Source: Ohtaekwangia sp036503775
GTDB taxonomy: Bacteria; Bacteroidota; Bacteroidia; Cytophagales; Cyclobacteriaceae
Length of the DNA stretch: 32,870 nt
Reading direction: 5' to 3'
NCBI GenBank assembly: GCA_036503775.1
Contig: DASXWH010000065.1
Coordinates: forward strand, 1-32,870
In this document: piece after piece, positions 16,776 through 23,063 of the stretch
Numbering within the stretch: the stretch's first letter is position 1
Layout of the letters: the number at the start of each line of letters is the position of its first letter
Translations under genes and position numbers: made by a program
The notes under the pieces: model-generated
The model's input: the letters and a program-made list of their open reading frames with translations, nothing else
The model's database searches: none
Told to the model about the DNA's origin: nothing

Positions 16776-16832
16776 ATGATAATCTTTTTACTGCTCCTGC
16801 TGGTATACCTGGTTTGTCTGATCCTGTTCTGA
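16776..16832 (+). CDS. Possible 18-residue hydrophobic microprotein or leader peptide
   Basis: ATG at 16776 opens MIIFLLLLLVYLVCLILF and stops with TGA at 16830-16832, 29 nt after the PspC/GIN gene. Eight of the 18 residues are Leu, and the whole peptide could be one membrane helix. It is preceded by an A-rich stretch (AATAAATAAAACCAAT), which favours initiation in Bacteroidota. Its stop codon lies inside the left arm of the hairpins at 16826-16854. It could be a small membrane partner of the PspC protein, an attenuator leader, or a chance ORF; length alone cannot decide. Confidence 0.33.
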   Translation: MIIFLLLLLVYLVCLILF

Positions 16833-16854
16833 CAATATTCTGTCAGGTCAGAAC
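16826..16854 (+). promoter_or_regulatory. Mutually exclusive hairpins after the PspC/GIN gene
   Basis: GTTCTGAC at 16826-16833 pairs perfectly with GTCAGAAC at 16847-16854. Alternatively, CTGACA at 16829-16834 pairs with TGTCAG at 16841-16846 around a 6-nt loop. The two stems share the bases CTGAC and cannot form together. There is no downstream T-run, so this is not a classical terminator; it may be a factor-dependent 3' end or a switch. Confidence 0.4.
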
Positions 16855-16880
16855 ATAGCACAAGGGATTTCAGAAGTTTG

Positions 16881-16888
16881 TACCTTAG
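16881..16888 (+). promoter_or_regulatory. Weak -7-like box before the small secreted protein gene
   Basis: TACCTTAG resembles TAnnTTTG with one mismatch and ends four bases before the ATG at 16893. It is listed because full matches occur at the same place in hemA, tetR and the PorU2-like gene. Confidence 0.28.
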
Positions 16889-16892
16889 CGAT

Positions 16893-17321
16893 ATGAGAAT
16901 TCTCCTCTTTCTCATATCGCTAATACTTTTTTCAGCAGCAGAAGCCCAGCGGCAAGGCATAAAAGGACAGGTGTTCTGGCTGAGTGGAAATCAAATGCCG
17001 GGTCCGGATAAAGGTAAGTCACCTCAACAGGGCATAGTCCGTGAGATCCACATTTATAATGCAGCAAACCTCTCCGATGCAACCAGCCAGGGTGGATTTT
17101 ACAGCGAAATAAAAACAAGCTTTGTTCAAAAAGTCACCAGCAATCCGGATGGTTCATTCCTCGTAAAACTTCCTCAGGGAAGATATTCCCTCTTTGTAAA
17201 AGAACCACAAGGTCTGTTCGCCAATACATTCGATGGCCAGGGATGCATTAATTGTATTTCCGTACGAAAGAAAAAATACAGCTGGATCACGATCGTGGTA
17301 GACTACGAAGCCGCCTATTAA
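16893..17321 (+). CDS. Small secreted protein with a carboxypeptidase-regulatory-like beta domain
   Basis: This is a 142-residue protein. The start is set at ATG 16893 rather than at the upstream TTG (16878), because the ATG gives a clean signal peptide, MRILLFLISLILFSAAEA, with likely cleavage before Gln19. The mature part starts GIKGQVFWLSGNQMPG and contains TSNPDGSFLVKLPQGRYSLFVKE. This is the pattern of carboxypeptidase-regulatory-like or prealbumin-like beta-sandwiches (GxVxD-x-G-xF-x-xLPxGxYxL), which are common in Bacteroidota envelope proteins. A CINC pair near residues 113-116 may form a disulfide. No enzymatic motif is present. It stands alone between the PspC unit and the sigma-factor operon, and its function is unknown. 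Confidence 0.75.
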   Translation: MRILLFLISLILFSAAEAQRQGIKGQVFWLSGNQMPGPDKGKSPQQGIVREIHIYNAANLSDATSQGGFYSEIKTSFVQKVTSNPDGSFLVKLPQGRYSLFVKEPQGLFANTFDGQGCINCISVRKKKYSWITIVVDYEAAY

Positions 17322-17446
17322 ATAGTGAATGGTAGCGGACAATGGGAATACGCGGATTTACCTATCACTGATCGTGACCATTGACTAATATTTTTCAACC
17401 CCATGCAACCCCCTCTGCCGTATAAGCATCTTAAGGGAACAGCTAA

Positions 17447-18034
17447 ATGAATTTTAAGATCTACAGGGCCAGCGAAGACGAATTGATCAAAGGATGCATA
17501 AAGCGCGATCGCAGCGCTCAAAAGCGTCTTTTTGATACCTATTCGTCTAAAATGTATGGCATCTGCTACCGTTATGTCAAAGACCCTATGGAAGCAGAAG
17601 ACATCCTGGTAACGGCCTTCACCAAGATCCTGGATAAAATAGAGCAGTTCAAAAATGAGGGCAGTTTTGAGGGGTGGATCAGAAGAATCATGGTGAACGA
17701 AGCCCTTACTCACCTCCGCAGAAACCGGTCCATGTATCTGGAAACAGACCTCGAACAGGCAGACCGGGAACCCGACTACGACACCCTCGATAATTACCTG
17801 GAAGCAGAAGACCTGATGAACATTATCCAGGAGCTTCCCTCCGGCTACCGAATCGTCTTTAATATGTATGCGATCGATGGGTACTCACACAAAGAAATTG
17901 CCGATCATCTCGGTATCAGTGAAAACACATCGAAGTCTCAGTTAAGCCGTGCACGGACGTACCTGCAAAAAAAACTGGCACAACACGATTGGATCTCGAA
18001 CAAAAAAATCAGCAACGATGAATCAGCAACCTGA
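17447..18034 (+). CDS. ECF-family RNA polymerase sigma factor (sigma-70 like)
   Basis: This is a 195-residue protein of normal ECF size. Region 2 covers about residues 25-90 (AQKRLFDTYSSKMYGICYRYV, with MEAEDILVTAFTKIL as the -10 binding helix, then FEGWIRRIMVNEALTHLRR). Region 4 covers about 125-185 (IIQELPSGYRIVFNMYAIDG, then YSHKEIADHLGISENTSKSQ as the -35 helix-turn-helix). The ATG start gives the usual N-terminus. Its last 17 nt overlap the next gene, an anti-sigma-like membrane protein, and the beta-barrel gene follows, so the three are almost certainly one operon. The regulon and signal cannot be read from sequence; ECF factors with this gene order typically respond to envelope conditions. 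Confidence 0.92.
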   Translation: MNFKIYRASEDELIKGCIKRDRSAQKRLFDTYSSKMYGICYRYVKDPMEAEDILVTAFTKILDKIEQFKNEGSFEGWIRRIMVNEALTHLRRNRSMYLETDLEQADREPDYDTLDNYLEAEDLMNIIQELPSGYRIVFNMYAIDGYSHKEIADHLGISENTSKSQLSRARTYLQKKLAQHDWISNKKISNDESAT

Positions 18035-18767
18035 CAAATTATTCCGTGATAAACTGCAAGGATATAACCAGGCTGTTCCGTCACGCGCATGGGATAAAAT
18101 TGAAACCAATCTGGGTAAAAAAAATAATGTTGCGCTTTGGCTGAAGGTGGCTGCATCTCTGCTGGTACTGGCAGTCGCTGCGTTTGTTCTCTGGCCTGCT
18201 GATGAAAACATAAACCCCGACCATAAACTGGCAGACAAAACAAGTGATACGTCAACGCAGAAAACAGCAACGGAAAAGAATCACTCCGAAGCAACAGAAG
18301 CAATACAACAGGCTGATGAAGCCACTGAAAAAATACGGGAACAAAAAAGCACTCCAGCTCCGCAACCCACACTTCAGGTAAAGCAGATCGAGGAATCAAT
18401 AGATGAATCAGCGATCAACGTTGCTGACCACAAAGCAATAGCAGAACATCCGCTTGATGATACCGTTGAACTCTCGCCTGAAATCAGGGTTGAATCTGAA
18501 ACGATTGTTGCGCAGGAAATGATCAGTGAACCTGCTGAACAAAATATCACACTGGTATTCCATGCAGATGATACGGATGAATACCTCGATAAAAAATCAC
18601 TGGCTAAAGCAACCGCTGAACAGGAAGATGCATCTACGTTTAAAAAGCTGCTGAAAAAAGTAAAGGGATTAAAAAATAATCAGGATCCCTTTGGCGAATT
18701 AAGGCAGAAGAAAAATGAAATTCTAGCGCTGAATTTTAAGAATGAAAAACGTGGACAAAACAAGTAA
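18018..18767 (+). CDS. Putative anti-sigma factor, single-pass membrane protein
   Basis: This is a 249-residue protein from ATG 18018, which overlaps the sigma gene; an upstream in-frame start at 17949 would lie wholly inside that gene and is rejected. A cytoplasmic N-terminus (DKLFRDKLQGYNQAVPSRAWDKI, about residues 6-28) resembles the short sigma-binding segment of Bacteroidota anti-sigma proteins. One membrane helix spans about 38-60 (VALWLKVAASLLVLAVAAFVLW). The remainder is a long, Glu/Thr/Ala-rich, low-complexity periplasmic region ending in a helical segment, TFKKLLKKVKGLKNNQDPFG. No peptidase or zinc motif (HxxxCxxC) is visible, so it is not a ZAS-type anti-sigma. The role is inferred mainly from the overlap with the sigma gene. 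Confidence 0.68.
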   Translation: MNQQPDKLFRDKLQGYNQAVPSRAWDKIETNLGKKNNVALWLKVAASLLVLAVAAFVLWPADENINPDHKLADKTSDTSTQKTATEKNHSEATEAIQQADEATEKIREQKSTPAPQPTLQVKQIEESIDESAINVADHKAIAEHPLDDTVELSPEIRVESETIVAQEMISEPAEQNITLVFHADDTDEYLDKKSLAKATAEQEDASTFKKLLKKVKGLKNNQDPFGELRQKKNEILALNFKNEKRGQNK

Positions 18768-18773
18768 TGCACT

Positions 18774-19784
18774 ATGAAGAATTTTTTATTAATCGGTTTG
18801 TGTATCATCACCAGCATCACCTGTGCCCAACAAAAGCAGGACACGGTGATTGTTGAACTGGCGAACACCAGCCGCGTGATCTTTACCATAAAAGACCGGA
18901 AAGACCTTGATATATTGAAGCACTACGACTTTAATAAGCTCTTTGCCGATGTGCTCACGAAGCTGGAGAAAAAAGATTCAGCAAACACTATTGTTGCCGG
19001 AACTGACTCAACGACTACCCACCGCAATCCCGGTGACAATGAAGAAGTGTTCTGGACCCGCAAGAATGGCGACTACGATACTGATCGTGGCGATAATGAC
19101 AATGACGGTCACTGGGATGTGTATGCCGGAAGTAACCGCTGGGGACGTACCTGGCAATCCTTCAATTTTGATTTCGGAACGAACAACTATTTATCCGATG
19201 GAAAATTCCCCGACACGGAAAATGCACCGTATGCCGTGAGGCCCTGGGGCTCGTGGTACGTTGCCGCATCATCCATTCAACGGACACGCCTGGGCAAGAA
19301 ATTCTTTCTGGAGTGGGGACTTGGTATGAGCTGGTATACCTTCAAGTTCCAGGATGACAACGTGATCATGCAGAAGGATGACGATGGTACGACCTTCGTA
19401 CGCGATGACACGTACGACAGCTATGAAAAAAGTAAACTCTCGGCTTCTTACGTGATGGCAACGCTTATACCCGTAATTGATTTTGGTGACAACAACCGCA
19501 AGCCACGCGTCTGGGAAGGATACGGAAATTCATTCCGCATCGGTCTCGGTCCTTACATCGGTTATCGCGTGAGCAGTCATTCCAAAGTTGTCTATAAGAA
19601 TGATGGTGATAAAGAAAAGGATAAGGATCATGACAGCTTTTACCTGAACAATTTCCGCTATGGAGCACGTCTGCAGATCGGATATCGCTCAACGGATCTG
19701 TTCTTCAACTACGATATCAATGAACTTTTTACCGAGGGCAAAGGACCAAAACTAAATGCATTCAGTTTCGGTGTTATCTTCTGA
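18774..19784 (+). CDS. Outer-membrane beta-barrel protein with a DxDxDG calcium-type loop
   Basis: This is a 336-residue protein starting six bases after the anti-sigma-like gene. The signal peptide is MKNFLLIGLCIITSITCAQ. After a mixed region (about 25-90) comes a strongly acidic stretch at 100-115 that contains DNDNDGHWD, a DxDxDG loop as in EF-hand and thrombospondin type 3 calcium sites. The rest alternates polar and aromatic or hydrophobic residues (for example FFLEWGLGMSWYTFKF; NSFRIGLGPYIGYRV) and ends in a terminal strand with C-terminal Phe (AFSFGVIF). This is the pattern of outer-membrane barrels recognised by BAM. It is probably a target or sensor of the sigma/anti-sigma pair encoded upstream. 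A named family is not recognised. Confidence 0.72.
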   Translation: MKNFLLIGLCIITSITCAQQKQDTVIVELANTSRVIFTIKDRKDLDILKHYDFNKLFADVLTKLEKKDSANTIVAGTDSTTTHRNPGDNEEVFWTRKNGDYDTDRGDNDNDGHWDVYAGSNRWGRTWQSFNFDFGTNNYLSDGKFPDTENAPYAVRPWGSWYVAASSIQRTRLGKKFFLEWGLGMSWYTFKFQDDNVIMQKDDDGTTFVRDDTYDSYEKSKLSASYVMATLIPVIDFGDNNRKPRVWEGYGNSFRIGLGPYIGYRVSSHSKVVYKNDGDKEKDKDHDSFYLNNFRYGARLQIGYRSTDLFFNYDINELFTEGKGPKLNAFSFGVIF

Positions 19785-19806
19785 AAACAGTTCAACAAGA
19801 ATCCGG

Positions 19807-19837
19807 AAAAACCTGGCTGCTGCAGTCAGGTTTTTTT
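19807..19837 (+). terminator. Intrinsic terminator of the sigma - anti-sigma - OMP operon
   Basis: Stem arm ACCTGGCTG at 19811-19819, loop CTG, and arm CAGTCAGGT at 19823-19831 give nine pairs with one G-T wobble. The stem is preceded by an A-run and followed by seven T residues (19831-19837), and lies 22 nt after the stop codon. Confidence 0.88.
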
Positions 19838-19845
19838 GTTTATAA

Positions 19846-19859
19846 CTAACAGTTGTTAA
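19846..19859. promoter_or_regulatory. Candidate TetR/PaaR operator upstream of tetR
   Basis: CTAACAGTTGTTAA has the half-sites TAAC and GTTA around four bases. It shares CTAACAGYYGTTW with the site in front of paaA and is close to the CNAACGNNCGTTNG dyad I recall for Thermus PaaR. It lies about 90 bp upstream of the tetR ATG, which is far from the -7 box at 19937. Confidence 0.42.
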
Positions 19860-19936
19860 AAACGCTATCTGCCGATTTTTTTGGAGAGTCCTTTTGCACT
19901 TTAAAATAGCATACTACATTTAAGGTTAATATTCTT

Positions 19937-19944
19937 TACCTTTG
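19937..19944 (+). promoter_or_regulatory. Putative -7 box of the TetR gene
   Basis: TACCTTTG is a full match to TAnnTTTG and ends five bases before the tetR ATG at 19950. A convincing -33 element is not evident. If used, the mRNA would begin at or next to the start codon. Confidence 0.45.
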
Positions 19945-19949
19945 ATTGT

Positions 19950-20543
19950 ATGAGTGATACCATTGCCAATTTATCCAGAAAAGAACAAGTAATCCGGAAA
20001 GCAGCTGAACTCTTTAAAGACAAGGGGTATGCAGCAGCTTCCATGCGTGACCTTGCTCAGCTTCTCGGAATTGAGGCTGCCAGTCTGTATTCACACATCA
20101 AATCAAAAGAAGAAATTCTGCGCAGCCTGTGTTTCGATATGGCTACGGAATTCCGCAAATCGCTTGAAGACGTTGAGAAACAAAATGTATCGGCAAGTGA
20201 AAAACTTCGCAATGGAATTGTCGGCCACATTCAGGTAATGGCAAAGGATCTCACGGCCTCTGCTGTGTTCATGAATGAGCATCGCCACCTCAGCCAACCC
20301 TATCTACGCGACTTCCTTTTACTCCGCATTAATTATATCAATCGCTTCAAAAGCATCCTGGAAGAAGGTGTGCGCAATGGCGAGTTCAAAGATACCATTG
20401 ATAAAAAGCTGGCGGTAATGACGCTGTTCTCATCCCTGAACTGGATGCCCATGTGGTACGATCCAAGCTCCGCTATAGACCCATCCCAGCTCGGTGCGCA
20501 ACTGGCTGATATGCTGGTAAATGGCCTTCGTAAAAATCCTTAA
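19950..20543 (+). CDS. TetR/AcrR-family regulator, probable repressor of the paa genes
   Basis: This is a 197-residue TetR-family protein. The DNA-binding domain fills the first 60 residues: RKEQVIRKAAELFKDKGYAA, then SMRDLAQLLGIEAASLYSHI, with helix-turn-helix at about 32-53 and SKEEIL as the conserved exit. The C-terminal helical part would bind the ligand and form the dimer. It lies 95 nt upstream of paaA on the same strand. TetR-type PaaR proteins in other phyla respond to phenylacetyl-CoA and de-repress paa genes, and two matching dyads upstream of tetR (19846) and paaA (20553) support such a role here. The ligand is inferred, and TetR regulators next to paa genes can also control other CoA-ester pathways. 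Confidence 0.85.
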   Translation: MSDTIANLSRKEQVIRKAAELFKDKGYAAASMRDLAQLLGIEAASLYSHIKSKEEILRSLCFDMATEFRKSLEDVEKQNVSASEKLRNGIVGHIQVMAKDLTASAVFMNEHRHLSQPYLRDFLLLRINYINRFKSILEEGVRNGEFKDTIDKKLAVMTLFSSLNWMPMWYDPSSAIDPSQLGAQLADMLVNGLRKNP

Positions 20544-20552
20544 TCCGGCTGA

Positions 20553-20566
20553 CTAACAGCCGTTTG
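20553..20566. promoter_or_regulatory. Candidate PaaR-type operator in front of paaA
   Basis: CTAACAGCCGTTTG fits the dyad CNAAC-4N-GTTNG and differs at one fixed position from the Thermus PaaR consensus as I recall it. It starts nine bases after the tetR stop. It also overlaps a small hairpin, GGCTG at 20547-20551 and CAGCC at 20557-20561, and its TTTG end could serve as a -33 element. Confidence 0.5.
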
Positions 20567-20638
20567 GTTCAACCATTTTATTGTCGTAAATCGCTTGTAA
20601 ATAGCAGGTTGGTCTGCTGTTTTCTAAACACTCACGCT

Positions 20639-21625
20639 ATGTACGGTGGTGGAAATACCTTTGAAGGAATTAAAACCGACAGTCTTGCTCACGAGGATCC
20701 TGAAAAACTCGGGGCCTTCGAAGCCCGCATTGAACGCGGTGAAAAAATAGAACCGGCCGACTGGATGCCACAGCTCTACCGGAAGCAACTCATCCGCATG
20801 ATCGAACAGCATGCTCACAGCGAGATCATTGGCGCACTGCCCGAAGGCACCTGGATCACCCGTGCACCAGGCTTTAAACGCAAGCTTGCCCTGATGGCCA
20901 AAGTGCAGGACGAAGTAGGGCATGCTCAACTTTTATACAGCGCTGCCGAAACACTCGGCAAATCACGAGAGCAAATGATCACCGACCTCATCACCGGAAA
21001 ATCAAAATACTCTAACATCTTCAACTACCCGGCCTATACATGGGCTGATGCCTGCTTCATCTCCTGGCTGGTAGATGCTGGTGCGATCGTTAATCAGCTC
21101 GCCAATGCGAAAGGAAGTTACGGACCCTATTGCCGTGCGCTGGAACGCATCTGCGCGGAAGAATCTTTTCATTTAAAGTATGGCCATCATTGTGTGATCT
21201 ACCTGGCAGCCGGCTCACAAAAACAACGTGAGATGTTTCAGGAAGCCATCAACCGCTGGTGGCCTCCGATGATGCACTTCTTTGGTCCCGCGGATAAAAT
21301 TTCTGAACACACCGCTGTGCTGATGAAATGGAAAGTGAAAATGGCTACCAATGACGACATGCGAAATCAGTTCCTCGATATGTATGTTCCTAAAATTCTG
21401 GAGCTGGGTTTTACCATTCCCGATCCGAAACTGAAAAAGAATACCGACACCGGAAGATGGGATTATACTGAACCCGACTGGGAAGAATTCAAACGGGTGA
21501 TCAACGGTGATGGTCCCTGCAACAAAGAACGCCTCGAAGTAAGACGTATTGCCGAAGAACGCGGACAGTGGGTGCGTGATGCACTGAAAAACGCAAAGAC
21601 AACGTACGTCACGCCACTCGCCTAA
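20639..21625 (+). CDS. paaA: 1,2-phenylacetyl-CoA epoxidase, catalytic subunit PaaA
   Basis: This is a 328-residue catalytic diiron subunit of the multicomponent oxygenase that converts phenylacetyl-CoA to ring-1,2-epoxyphenylacetyl-CoA. The two ExxH diiron motifs are visible: DEVGHAQ (Glu92, His95) and EESFHLKYGHH (Glu175, His178). The length and the typical C-terminal segment RWDYTEPDWEEFKRVINGDGPC match the family. The frame is open upstream to 20564, but ATG at 20639 gives the conserved MYGGGNTFEG opening and is chosen. It is first of paaABC and follows a candidate operator. The stop at 21623-21625 is in the same frame as paaB, 45 nt before the paaB start. PaaE, the reductase, is not in the window. 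Confidence 0.96.
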   Translation: MYGGGNTFEGIKTDSLAHEDPEKLGAFEARIERGEKIEPADWMPQLYRKQLIRMIEQHAHSEIIGALPEGTWITRAPGFKRKLALMAKVQDEVGHAQLLYSAAETLGKSREQMITDLITGKSKYSNIFNYPAYTWADACFISWLVDAGAIVNQLANAKGSYGPYCRALERICAEESFHLKYGHHCVIYLAAGSQKQREMFQEAINRWWPPMMHFFGPADKISEHTAVLMKWKVKMATNDDMRNQFLDMYVPKILELGFTIPDPKLKKNTDTGRWDYTEPDWEEFKRVINGDGPCNKERLEVRRIAEERGQWVRDALKNAKTTYVTPLA

Positions 21626-21631
21626 ACGTAT

Positions 21632-21660
21632 ATCATCAAATCAATCTCATCATCAAATCA
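21632..21660. repeat. Direct repeat in the paaA-paaB spacer
   Basis: ATCATCAAATCA occurs at 21632-21643 and again at 21649-21660, 17 nt apart, followed by another CAAATCA. The 45-nt spacer is built almost entirely of ATC/AAATC units and contains no Shine-Dalgarno site. Confidence 0.6.
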
Positions 21661-21670
21661 CCAAATCAAG

Positions 21671-22273
21671 TTGAACTCTCTTGATCCACGTGTTAAACGT
21701 TTACCGGAAACCGGCAAGGAAGGTTTAGTCATTCCCAAGGCACCGCTCGATCAATTGGGAACATACGAAGTGTTCGTTCAGCCAAAAGAAGGAAAACCGT
21801 TTCAGCATGAAGGTGCTGTGCATGCACCGGATCTGGAGTTAGCCTTCGTACTCGCCAAAGAAACACTGACACGAAGATTTGCCTGCTCCTCCTTATATGT
21901 TGTGGATACCCGTAATGTGTATGTCTCACCCATGACAGAAGGAAATCAGAATGCCTATGATACTCTGAACATTACAAATGATCAGGGTACACCTTCATCT
22001 TACGAAGTATTTCACCTGGTCAAACGCGGCAAACAACACGTACATGCCGGAACTGTAGAAGCCGGTAGTCCACAGGGAGCGTTTGCTGAAGCACGTAAAA
22101 AATTCGGGGATAAACCGGTATACAATATCTGGATTATACCCACGGCAGAAATCCGTTTTACAACGGCCGAAGAAAAAGATCTGTGGCTCACACTTCCCGA
22201 GAAGAAATTCCGTGACGCTTCGGATTACAAAGGCGGAGACAAGCTCAAGGAATTTCTCGAACGCACAACCTGA
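21671..22273 (+). CDS. paaB: Phenylacetyl-CoA epoxidase subunit PaaB, with internally duplicated PaaB domain
   Basis: PaaB is a small bridging subunit of the epoxidase complex, about 95 residues in Escherichia coli. Here the protein has 200 residues with two PaaB-like units: about 30-90 (TYEVFVQPKEGKPFQHEGAV to SLYVVDTRNVYVS) and about 110-170 (SYEVFHLVKRGKQHVHAGTV to YNIWIIPTAEIRFTT), followed by LPEKKFRDASDYKGGDKLKE. Both carry YEVF, a K-G-x-x-x-x-H-x-G turn and a VYNIW/LYVVD-type strand. No in-frame ATG exists between the paaA stop and the conserved LDPRVKRLPETGKEGLVIP; TTG at 21671 is the best start. paaC follows after 30 nt. A duplicated PaaB could replace a PaaB dimer. It may be usual in Bacteroidota, which I cannot check here. 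Confidence 0.88.
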   Translation: MNSLDPRVKRLPETGKEGLVIPKAPLDQLGTYEVFVQPKEGKPFQHEGAVHAPDLELAFVLAKETLTRRFACSSLYVVDTRNVYVSPMTEGNQNAYDTLNITNDQGTPSSYEVFHLVKRGKQHVHAGTVEAGSPQGAFAEARKKFGDKPVYNIWIIPTAEIRFTTAEEKDLWLTLPEKKFRDASDYKGGDKLKEFLERTT

Positions 22274-22301
22274 TTATTCTTACTCCTTACTCCTGTTCTG
22301 A
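22274..22301. repeat. Heptad tandem array in the paaB-paaC spacer
   Basis: Four in-phase 7-nt units follow the paaB stop directly: TTATTCT, TACTCCT, TACTCCT and GTTCTGA. They fill the spacer up to two bases before the paaC ATG. Confidence 0.55.
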
Positions 22302-22303
22302 AT

Positions 22304-23059
22304 ATGAACGCATCAGCCCTCAAAGAACTTCTCTATAAAATTGCAGATGACCAGCTGATACTCGGTCACCGTAATTCGGAATGGACCGGCTTCGGGCCAC
22401 TACTTGAAGAAGACATCGCCTTCTCCTCTATGGCGCAGGATAAGATCGGACAGAGCTATGCCTTGTATCAGATATTAAATCAACTGGGTGAGCAGGCTCC
22501 CGACACGGTAGCCTTTATGCGGAATGCCAACCAGTTTCACAATTGTATCCTGGTTGAACTTCCCAATGGTGAATATGACTTCAGTCTGATACGGCACTTC
22601 TTATTTGATACAGCCGAAGCCATACGCTTTGACATGCTGAGTAATTCATCGTACCAGCCGCTGGCAGAACTCGCCAGAAAAATAAAAGGTGAACTTCGTT
22701 ATCATACCCTGCACGCCAATACCTGGATAAAAAAACTGGGTACAGCCACAGAAGAAAGTATCACGCGCCTGCAGCGATCGCTTGACACCGCACTGCCTTT
22801 TGCCCTCGGGATCTTTGAACCATCACCACATGAAGATGAACTGATGCAACAAGGAATTTTCGAAGGCGAGCAAACTCTTCAGCATCGGTGGAAAACACGA
22901 ATTGAAGAAGTGATCCGCGAAACCAGCCTTGCCTTACCCGACTGGGCTTCCGTAAAACCCGTCACCGGTGGACGCACCGGAAACCACAGTGAATACCTTC
23001 AACCCCTGCTCGATGAAATGGCAGAAGTATTCCGCATCGATCCGGCAACGGAATGGTAA
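22304..23059 (+). CDS. paaC: Phenylacetyl-CoA epoxidase structural subunit PaaC
   Basis: This 251-residue ferritin-like subunit pairs with PaaA and stabilises the oxygenase core; in known systems it has lost the iron ligands. The family opening is clear: KIADDQLILGHRNSEWTGFG, then PLLEEDIAFSSMAQDKIGQS (about 12-50), and NELVELPNGEYDF-type sequence near 80-93, where HNCILVELPNGEYDFSLIRH is seen. The C-terminal KPVTGGRTGNHSEYLQPLLDE is also typical. The size matches family norms. ATG at 22304 is the only sensible start. It is the last paa gene of this cluster; a long inverted heptad array follows 4 nt after its stop. Confidence 0.93.
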   Translation: MNASALKELLYKIADDQLILGHRNSEWTGFGPLLEEDIAFSSMAQDKIGQSYALYQILNQLGEQAPDTVAFMRNANQFHNCILVELPNGEYDFSLIRHFLFDTAEAIRFDMLSNSSYQPLAELARKIKGELRYHTLHANTWIKKLGTATEESITRLQRSLDTALPFALGIFEPSPHEDELMQQGIFEGEQTLQHRWKTRIEEVIRETSLALPDWASVKPVTGGRTGNHSEYLQPLLDEMAEVFRIDPATEW

Positions 23060-23063
23060 AATA

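Noticed and set aside
16878..16892. A TTG start for the small secreted protein
   Set aside because: It would put MYLSD before a clean signal peptide and overlap the -7-like box; ATG at 16893 fits better.
17949..18017. An upstream extension of the anti-sigma-like gene
   Set aside because: This part lies entirely inside the sigma-factor region 4 codons in another frame. The ATG at 18018 gives the usual short N-terminus and the typical sigma/anti-sigma overlap.
20564..20638. An N-terminal extension of paaA
   Set aside because: The added residues (MVQPFYCRKSLVNS...) do not resemble PaaA, and the extension would start inside the candidate operator. ATG at 20639 begins the conserved sequence.
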